This document shows positions 58,767 through 64,000 of a stretch of 64,000 bases of DNA, piece after piece. The notes beneath the pieces are model-generated. The model was not told where the DNA came from and did no database searches. It saw only the letters and a program-made list of their open reading frames with translations. Both the position numbers and the translations under genes were made by a program. This DNA is from Rhizobium sp. BK196 (lineage in GTDB: Bacteria > Pseudomonadota > Alphaproteobacteria > Rhizobiales > Rhizobiaceae), in NCBI RefSeq assembly GCF_014193255.1, contig NZ_JACHZB010000002.1:682001-746000 (forward strand), written 5' to 3'. The stretch's first letter is position 1. Each line of letters begins with the position of its first letter.

Positions 58767-60317
58767 GTGAGCGTCGAAAGCATTCCTTTTCCGCCGCCTG
58801 AGAAAAGCGACACGGGCCGGCGATCGATGCTGTCGCGGATCGGCAGCAGCCTTCCTGCCGCAATGCTGTTTCTGGCTGCCTATTTTATCACCCACGCACT
58901 CATTCGGATCGCGCTTCCCGACACGCTTGGTCTTGATGAATCCGAGCAGGCGTTCTTCTCGCAGTATCTCTTCTTAGGCTACGGCCCTCAGCCACCCTTC
59001 TACAATTGGCTGCAATATGCGGTCGTCTCAGTAGCCGGCCTGTCGATATGGACGCTGGTGATCCCCAAAAACATCATTCTTTTTCTCTGTTACGTGTTCT
59101 ATGGACTCGCTGCTCGAGAGGCGTTGAAGGACAGGGCGCTTGCCGCAGTCGCGATGCTAAGCCTCATCACCCTCCCACAGGTTGGCTTTCTTGCGCAGCG
59201 CGAGCTGACCCATACCGTGGCGCTGCTCGTCGCAACCGGGCTGTTTCTCTACGGCCTGTTCAGAACGCTGCAAAAGCCGACACTCACCTCCTATCTCCTG
59301 GTCGGCACCGCTGCCGGCATCGGGATGATTTCCAAGTATAATTTTGCCATCCTGCCTGCCGCCGCTCTGCTCGCGGTGTTGGCGGATAAGGATTGGCGTC
59401 GCTGTCTGCTCGACTGGCGCGTGCTTGCTGCAATTGCCATCAGCGTTTTGATCGTCCTGCCGCACGCGCTCTGGCTGAAGGACAATATCGACAGCGCCTC
59501 GACAGCGACCCTGCAGCGGATGACGGCAAGGCACGAAGCCTCGAGCGCCATCCTGCGTATCGGTCAGGGGCTCGTTTCCCTTGTCGTTGCCGTCATCGGG
59601 TTCTCAGCCTTGCCGATCGTGCTGTTCGCCGCCGCCTTCCGTCGCGACCTCTTGCGCGCGCTCAGGGCGACGAGCCCGATGATCCGCCTGATCGAGCGGA
59701 TGATGATGGCAAGCCTGCTTGCCGTAGCCCTCGTCGTCGTTGGTGGCGCAAGCCATATCCATGAGCGCTGGCTTGACCCGTTTCTGCTGGTCCTGCCCAT
59801 CTACATGCTGTTGAAAATGCAGGCTGCAGGCATCGACCTGTCTGTCGGGATTCGCCGCCTCCTGCCTGTTGTGCCGGTGGCAATGGTCATCATCGTGACG
59901 GTTCTGACCGTCAGGATCGTTGGGGCTCAATATGTCGGCAACTATCCGATCCTGAACGCCCCCATGGCGGGTTTCGCGTCAGAGCTGACGGCGACTCGAA
60001 GACCGAACCTCATCATCGCCTCCAACAAATACCTTGCCGGCAACTTTCGTTTGCAATTGCCAGAGGTGCCGACCGTGCTTCCGGACTTCCCGGACACGGC
60101 AGCGACCGACTACGCCAACACGAAAGGCCCTGTTCTCGTCCTTTGGCGCGGCCCCAGCGATAAGGAAGCGACGATGACGCCAGATTTTGCGGCCAGGCTT
60201 AAAGCCGCAGGCATCGAGGTGGCGCAAACAAACACCCTTGCGATGCCCTATCTCTTCGGACATCGGAAACACGCGTTTGCTATTGGCTATGCCTGGATCG
60301 AAGGTGGGGCGAAGTAG
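58767..60317 (+). CDS. Family 39 glycosyltransferase (ArnT/PMT-like membrane protein)
   Basis: 516-residue membrane glycosyltransferase with about 11-12 helices in the first 400 residues. The GT39 signature [20 protein letters not shown] near 57-76 holds the acidic pair (Asp-Glu) in the first periplasmic loop; PFYNWLQ follows. Enzymes of this class use lipid-linked sugars in the periplasm to modify lipid A, LPS core or proteins. The C-terminal 120 residues are soluble and periplasmic ([13 protein letters not shown] near 413). GTG 58767 is the start. No neighbouring lipid A gene indicates the acceptor. Confidence 0.9.
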   Translation: MSVESIPFPPPEKSDTGRRSMLSRIGSSLPAAMLFLAAYFITHALIRIALPDTLGLDESEQAFFSQYLFLGYGPQPPFYNWLQYAVVSVAGLSIWTLVIPKNIILFLCYVFYGLAAREALKDRALAAVAMLSLITLPQVGFLAQRELTHTVALLVATGLFLYGLFRTLQKPTLTSYLLVGTAAGIGMISKYNFAILPAAALLAVLADKDWRRCLLDWRVLAAIAISVLIVLPHALWLKDNIDSASTATLQRMTARHEASSAILRIGQGLVSLVVAVIGFSALPIVLFAAAFRRDLLRALRATSPMIRLIERMMMASLLAVALVVVGGASHIHERWLDPFLLVLPIYMLLKMQAAGIDLSVGIRRLLPVVPVAMVIIVTVLTVRIVGAQYVGNYPILNAPMAGFASELTATRRPNLIIASNKYLAGNFRLQLPEVPTVLPDFPDTAATDYANTKGPVLVLWRGPSDKEATMTPDFAARLKAAGIEVAQTNTLAMPYLFGHRKHAFAIGYAWIEGGAK

Positions 60318-60352
60318 CCCCGCTACTGTGCCCGAAACTCGCTAAATCCACG

Positions 60353-61279
60353 TCAGCGGTTCCGGAAGACAGTGCAGGCAACGCCTGCAGCGCGGATCGT
60401 GCTGCAGAGCTCGGCCGCTTCGGCGCGGGTCTCCCGGCCGATTCTCGCTGCATAGCGGGGGCGGTAGCCGAAGTTTCCGCCCCTTTGGCGCACGATCAGG
60501 GCGCGCTCGGCGTTCAGCGGCTCAGGAAGCTTTGTAAGCGATACGGTAAAAAGCCGGTCCGCCACGGACGGATTGTAGTGGGCGGCAAGCTGTACGCCCC
60601 ATGGCGCCCAGTCGGCCGATCCGGTCAGCACCGGCTCGTTCATCTGCCGGGTTTCTGCGAGCGCCACACATGCCTGATGGAACGGCATGCCGTCCCGCAG
60701 CTCCGGCGCAGCGATTTCCGGAGTGCTGTCCCGCCAGGTTTCCACGGTCTGGCCGGTAATCGCGAACACATAGTCGCGGGTCTCGATCGGCAAACGGCCG
60801 GAGGAGAGAAACCGGCTGAGCCCGAATTCACCGGCATTATAGGCAGCGGCAGCAAGTCCGAGATTGCCGAAACGAAGCCTGAGTTCGTCAAGATAGCCGG
60901 ACGACGCCTTGAGCGCCTGGACGACATCGAAGCTGTTTTCGAGCGCTCGCAGCCGGGCGGTTCCCGGCATGAATTGAGCAATGCCCTCCGCGCCCTTCGG
61001 ACTGACCGCTTCCGGGCGAAACAGGCTTTCGCGCCAGATCAGGCGGGCGAAGAAAGCAGGCGGAAGGTTGTGGATCGCCGCGAAACGGTCCATCACGGCG
61101 CAGAGATCGGCATTGAAGTGATCTTTTCGAATGCACATGGTTTGTCCGTCACCAGCGTCACCCTGGTAAAGGCAAGCCGCTTCGGAAGCTGACGGCTCGC
61201 CAGCGCTAGCCGTGGCCGCCACGATAACCCATGCTGCGCAAACCAACACTGCAGCTATTAAGCCTATGCCGCATCTCAT
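60353..61279 (-). CDS. Lytic transglycosylase, exported
   Basis: 308-residue periplasmic SLT-family protein. A signal peptide (about 1-27, LIAAVLVCAAWVIVAATASA) precedes a short Cys-containing stretch and the lysozyme-like domain: catalytic Glu in FFARLIWRESLF near 80, SPKGAEGIAQFMPGTA near 94-108 and AAYNAGEFGLSRFL near 145. It cleaves peptidoglycan to 1,6-anhydro-MurNAc. A C-terminal SPOR-like extension (NFGYRPRYAARIGRETRAEA, near 275-294) may bind denuded glycan. ATG 61279 is preferred over the ATG three codons upstream. Convergent with the GT39 gene. Confidence 0.9.
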   Translation of the reverse strand: MRCGIGLIAAVLVCAAWVIVAATASAGEPSASEAACLYQGDAGDGQTMCIRKDHFNADLCAVMDRFAAIHNLPPAFFARLIWRESLFRPEAVSPKGAEGIAQFMPGTARLRALENSFDVVQALKASSGYLDELRLRFGNLGLAAAAYNAGEFGLSRFLSSGRLPIETRDYVFAITGQTVETWRDSTPEIAAPELRDGMPFHQACVALAETRQMNEPVLTGSADWAPWGVQLAAHYNPSVADRLFTVSLTKLPEPLNAERALIVRQRGGNFGYRPRYAARIGRETRAEAAELCSTIRAAGVACTVFRNR

Positions 61280-61313
61280 CGTCACCAACCTTCTGGCGAC
61301 ATCGTCGCGGTTT

Positions 61314-61625
61314 TCAGGCTAGACGGCAAGCGTCCTTGTCGGTCCGTTGCTCCGAGCGATGTGCTTGCACAACCGTCAAGACCCCAATGCCAGCCTCAGC
61401 TGCCGCACGGCGAATAGCGTCCTGCAGTTCACTGACATCGATCTGCCCGGTGATCGCATCGACGCAGGCCTTGACGGCCACGACATATTCCTCGCCGTCC
61501 TCGGACGGCCAGTCCGCTATCAAAACCTCAGCGGCGTCTCTCAACGTTCTGAGGACCCTGTATTTTTCCCGGCCACCCAGCATCAGCACCAGAGGGGGAA
61601 AGCGCTCGTATATGTTCCATTCCAT
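61314..61625 (-). CDS. DUF982 protein
   Basis: 103 residues. Pattern W-x-PPLVLMLGGREKYRVLRTLRDA, then AAEVLIADWPSEDGEEYVVA and KACVDAITGQI matches DUF982, a small cytoplasmic family expanded in rhizobia with unknown function. ATG 61625 begins the conserved sequence; the open frame reaches 61709. It lies 34 bases upstream of the lytic transglycosylase start on the same strand. The 300 bases between its start and the next plus-strand gene at 61926 hold no supported gene. Confidence 0.82.
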   Translation of the reverse strand: MEWNIYERFPPLVLMLGGREKYRVLRTLRDAAEVLIADWPSEDGEEYVVAVKACVDAITGQIDVSELQDAIRRAAAEAGIGVLTVVQAHRSEQRTDKDACRLA

Positions 61626-61925
61626 TACACTTGGTCTCCCCAACGTATGGATATTGGTAACGTTGCAAGAACCATACCGACTGCGTGTGAAAGATAATGT
61701 ATATGACAACTTCAGGGTGGCTCTGCCGGCAATGTCAAAAACGGAGAATGTGGTTCAAGTTTTTATTGCCTCCTATTCCGGCTTTCGCTAAAGGAAACAT
61801 CATTGGCTGATGACCTTTCGGCCACGTAAGCGTTAACGTCACTCAACGCGTATGATCGAACGGCTTTGCGGCTTCGGTCTGCGCGACTGTGTCCTGCGGA
61901 TCGTCTCCTGAGGCCCCGGAAGGAC

Positions 61926-62450
61926 ATGATGGACAATAATCGATCCATAAATCATCAGTTTCCCGCACCCGTTATCGAGCGGGTCCGCCACGAATTGCGC
62001 CGCCGTTCGCTGACGGTCGAAAGTGTCACCGATATCACCCCTGGCATGCGGCGCATCGTGCTGACGGGAGAAGACCTCGCCGATTTTACCAGCCTTGCGC
62101 CTCTGCCTGCCATCGGCCGGCGTATCGAGGAGAGCGGGGCCGATACCACCATTGTGGCAATCGCCGCAGTCGCAGGCCCGGAAGAAGAGCAATCTTTCGA
62201 AACAGCGGCAGCGCTCACAACGCGCTGGGTCTACCGTCCTCTTTTCAACGTAACGGATGCCGAACCGCTGATTGCTGCTTTGGCAGGGATCGATATCGTT
62301 CCCCAGACATTCGTCTGGATCGCAGCCGAAGCATCGGTGGTGCGATCCGTCCGTGCGTATCGTGTCGAAGAACGCGGCTATCCGCTGAGCTGGATCAAGG
62401 CCTCGGGCTACTGGGTCAAGGGCAAGGCCGATACGACCGAGAAGTTCTGA
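61926..62450 (+). pseudogene. Siderophore-interacting protein, internally deleted
   Basis: 174-residue reading frame that joins the start of a siderophore-interacting (ViuB/SIP) ferric-siderophore reductase to its end. Residues about 10-55 (RVRHELRRRSLTVESVTDI, MRRIVLTGEDLADFTSL) are the beginning of the FAD-binding barrel; the sequence then continues directly with LPAIGRRIEESGADT and ends with WIAAEASVVRSVRAY and SGYWVKGKADTTEKF, the NAD-binding end. The FAD-contact part (usually with an R-x-Y-T-x-R motif) and the first nucleotide-binding loop, about 90-110 residues by family comparison, are missing in frame. ATG 61926 has GGAAGG upstream, so a short product may still be made, but reductase activity is unlikely. 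Confidence 0.75.
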
Positions 62451-62594
62451 CAGCCGGAAAATTCCCGATTCCCCCTATCGCTCCTGCCGGTTGGCTGGAG
62501 CGATAGGGAAGGGAGCCTGTTGCCCAGCACTCATTTGAATTCGGCGGCGGAACCTCGAACGAATGCCGGTGTTTCCTAGCAAAGGAGATGCGTC

Positions 62595-62777
62595 ATGGGC
62601 ACAAAGGATACCAACGCCAAAGCCGAACAGCGCCGTCCCAGGGATGTCGGGCCGATCGCGGAAGCGCCAGAGCGTGCAGATAAACAGTCCATCGCTCCCG
62701 CGACGGTCCAGCCGCCGGGCGCCCGGGATGAAAGCGAGCGGCCAATCGTCGATCCGATCACCGGCGTCGCCCAATGA
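62595..62777 (+). CDS. Small hydrophilic hypothetical protein (60 aa)
   Basis: 60 residues, highly polar and Pro/Arg/Glu-rich, probably disordered (GTKDTNAKAEQRRPRD, then SERPIVDPITGVAQ). A good ribosome-binding site (AAAGGAG) precedes ATG 62595. No family recognised. It lies 32 bases upstream of the DUF2934-like gene on the same strand and is likely co-transcribed. Confidence 0.7.
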   Translation: MGTKDTNAKAEQRRPRDVGPIAEAPERADKQSIAPATVQPPGARDESERPIVDPITGVAQ

Positions 62778-62809
62778 CGAGAGGAAGCCGGCAGATTGGA
62801 GGTAAGAGA

Positions 62810-63037
62810 ATGGCCAGAGACAAGGAAGAAGCAATTCGGCAGCGCGCCTACGAGATCTGGGAGCAGGAAGGCCGTCCGGAAGGAGCGGCACTTCGCCATT
62901 GGCTGCAGGCATCCGACGAGCTCAGCGAGGATGACGAACACGAGACGATGCAGGAGCTGATCGACGAAGACGATCGCAACGATGCGGCTCTGCTCCAGGG
63001 TGCCGGCGAGAGCGGTGATATTCACGGGCGCCGTTAG
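62810..63037 (+). CDS. DUF2934 small protein
   Basis: 75 residues. KEEAIRQRAYEIWEQEGRPE is the DUF2934 signature, a short helical motif shared by many rhizobial proteins of unknown function; a strongly acidic tail follows (ASDELSEDDEHETMQ). GGAGGTAAG lies seven bases upstream of ATG 62810. It is probably co-transcribed with the small gene at 62595. Confidence 0.88.
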   Translation: MARDKEEAIRQRAYEIWEQEGRPEGAALRHWLQASDELSEDDEHETMQELIDEDDRNDAALLQGAGESGDIHGRR

Positions 63038-63052
63038 TCACGTATAGGTAGA

Positions 63053-63427
63053 TTACTTCTCACTACGCTCCAGCAGAATCCGGGCTTCCTCGAAGCGACG
63101 CTTTCGATCGGCATCATCTTCACTCGGCGAATAACAGGTATTTGACACGCAGAACCGCGTAAGCTGATGCGGCTTGCCGACCTTGTCGAACTCGCATTCG
63201 AACGCATCGGTCATCTCGCCCGGTGCAGTTCCCTGTCGTGTCGAATAGGTCATGCGAACACCCGGCGGCTTGAGTTCCGGAAAGGATTGAACCATGCCGA
63301 TCGAAAGCTGATCGCTCATGAAGAAGGCCTTGGCGACGGATTGACATGTCGCCTCCAGATCCGGGGATTGCGCGAAAGCTGCTGCCGGAAACAGGATAAT
63401 GCCGAATAATACTAGATGTTTACGCAA
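63053..63427 (-). CDS. Small exported hypothetical protein
   Basis: 124 residues. I place the start at TTG 63427 because AGGAGG lies 8 bases upstream and the protein then begins with a signal peptide (RKHLVLFGIILFPAAAFA); the longer frame to 63469 has no such site. The mature part has four Cys in two pairs (EATCQSV; FECEFD; RFCVSNTCYS), suggesting disulphides, and a charged helical C terminus. No family recognised. Its stop faces the DUF2934 gene 15 bases away. Confidence 0.75.
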   Translation of the reverse strand: MRKHLVLFGIILFPAAAFAQSPDLEATCQSVAKAFFMSDQLSIGMVQSFPELKPPGVRMTYSTRQGTAPGEMTDAFECEFDKVGKPHQLTRFCVSNTCYSPSEDDADRKRRFEEARILLERSEK

Positions 63428-63493
63428 AGGCGTCGCCTCCTGATATCGTCCAGAGTGAGGTAGCGCCAATACGGCAAAAACAAGTGGGGCGCC

Positions 63494-63712
63494 TCAGGCG
63501 GCGCCGGAAAAATCTTCCGACAGCAGACCCAGCAATTCGTCGCGATCCTGCACGCCGAACTCGAACCAGTCGACCAACGCTTTCGCCTTCGCCATTCCGA
63601 GGCTGCTGCTACGGTTGCAACGCGCGGCCGAGCACCATTCCTGGTGAATGCCGTCGAGAAAATTCATCGTCTCCGACGTCAGCGCTTCCTTCGGCCAAAC
63701 CGTTCGCGTCAT
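63494..63712 (-). CDS. Small hypothetical protein (72 aa)
   Basis: 72 residues, ATG 63712 with AGGGAG upstream. It contains two Cys (EWCSAARCNRS) and an acidic C-terminal part (VDWFEFGVQDRDELLGLL). No family recognised. Same strand and upstream of the gene at 63053. Confidence 0.65.
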   Translation of the reverse strand: MTRTVWPKEALTSETMNFLDGIHQEWCSAARCNRSSSLGMAKAKALVDWFEFGVQDRDELLGLLSEDFSGAA

Positions 63713-63825
63713 CGCGTTGCTCCCTGGTGCAGCCCCACACTAGATGACCTATGGTTGACTGCAATGGCGAGAATGCAACACCGATGGATTAGTTGTTGCT
63801 GACGCTACAGCGTCGCACAACAGAA

Positions 63826-63853
63826 AAGCGGCAGGCGCTCAGGCCTGCCGCTT
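63826..63853 (-). terminator. Terminator of the aldo/keto reductase gene
   Basis: Perfect 11-base-pair stem AAGCGGCAGGC / GCCTGCCGCTT with a 6-base loop, followed on the minus strand by TTCTGTTG. It lies 29 bases after the stop codon of the truncated aldo/keto reductase gene. Confidence 0.8.
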
Positions 63854-63881
63854 GTCGTCATGCCGTCTTTGGAAGAGGCAA

Positions 63882-64000
63882 TCAGCTTTCCAGCCATTTC
63901 ACCTGTTCGACCGTCAGCTTTATGTCCAGCGCCGAAAGGCTGTCTTCCAGCTCGGCGATCGTGCGCGGCCCGATCAGCGGGATGACGGGGAAGGGCTGAG
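63882..64000 (-). CDS. Aldo/keto reductase, 3' end only
   Basis: The last 38 or so codons of a minus-strand gene that begins beyond the window. The translation contains FPVIPLIGPRTIAELEDSL and ends VEQVKWLES, which is the characteristic C terminus of the AKR superfamily (the IPLIGPRT motif contacts the NADPH 2'-phosphate region). The reaction cannot be specified from this fragment. Confidence 0.8.
   Translation of the reverse strand, partial: QPFPVIPLIGPRTIAELEDSLSALDIKLTVEQVKWLES

Noticed and set aside
1..64000. Insertion sequences, phage genes, tRNA or rRNA genes
   Set aside because: Looked for transposase or integrase motifs, terminal inverted repeats and cloverleaf sequences by eye and saw none; a formal tRNA or Rfam scan was not possible.

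Overview
The window looks like chromosome or a large replicon of a Rhizobium of the etli/leguminosarum type (inference from gene content; no rRNA or other marker gene is present). Pointers are GC-rich alphaproteobacterial codon use, AlgA/NoeJ- and NoeK-type mannose enzymes, an RkpK-type UDP-glucose dehydrogenase, DUF1127, DUF982 and DUF6894 small proteins, a BTLCP cysteine peptidase and many sugar-transport genes. I see no insertion sequence, phage gene, CRISPR array, tRNA or rRNA.

Region 1 (about 1-38.8 kb) is an extracellular-polysaccharide locus that probably continues left of the window. It carries two membrane acyltransferases, two SGNH hydrolases, two hexapeptide acetyltransferases, a GT2 and a GT4 glycosyltransferase, a Wzx-type flippase, two Wzy/O-antigen-ligase-like membrane proteins, a Wza-type outer-membrane export lipoprotein, a Wzc-type tyrosine autokinase and a PPP-type phosphatase. 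The precursor enzymes are phosphomannomutase, mannose-1-phosphate guanylyltransferase, an AlgD-type GDP-mannose 6-dehydrogenase and UDP-glucose 6-dehydrogenase. Mixed in is an alginate-like tool set: a PL5 (AlgL-like) lyase that keeps the four catalytic residues at the family spacing, and a large beta-helix/RTX protein laid out like secreted mannuronan epimerases, followed directly by a type I secretion ABC transporter and HlyD adaptor. A second RTX protein lies nearby. Alg8/Alg44-type synthase genes are not visible, so I infer a Wzx/Wzy-made acidic polymer containing mannuronate or a related uronate, with acyl decoration, rather than classical alginate. Three housekeeping or stress genes (ung, an MhqO-like VOC protein, an MhqD-like hydrolase) sit inside this region.

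Region 2 (39-47.3 kb) holds a BTLCP peptidase and then a LacI-family regulator divergent from a six-gene carbohydrate operon: Gfo/Idh/MocA dehydrogenase, sugar-phosphate isomerase/epimerase, and an ABC importer (binding protein, two permeases, ATPase). Two palindromic operators two helical turns apart overlap the operon promoter and a third lies in front of the regulator gene.

Region 3 (47.3-57.8 kb) contains an EmrAB-type efflux pair, a DUF2231 membrane protein with a sorbosone-dehydrogenase-like lipoprotein, a GH13 enzyme, a Crp/Fnr regulator and several small rhizobial proteins including a DUF1194 protein.

Region 4 (57.8-64 kb) contains a 48-residue DUF1127 protein followed by a strong terminator and four consecutive hairpins whose loops carry anti-Shine-Dalgarno CUCCUCC-type sequence, matching the CcaF1/CcsR and 'cuckoo' RNA arrangement known in alphaproteobacteria. 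After that come a GT39 transferase, a lytic transglycosylase, a DUF982 protein, a siderophore-interacting-protein gene that appears to have lost its middle third, a set of small proteins and the 3' end of an aldo/keto reductase.
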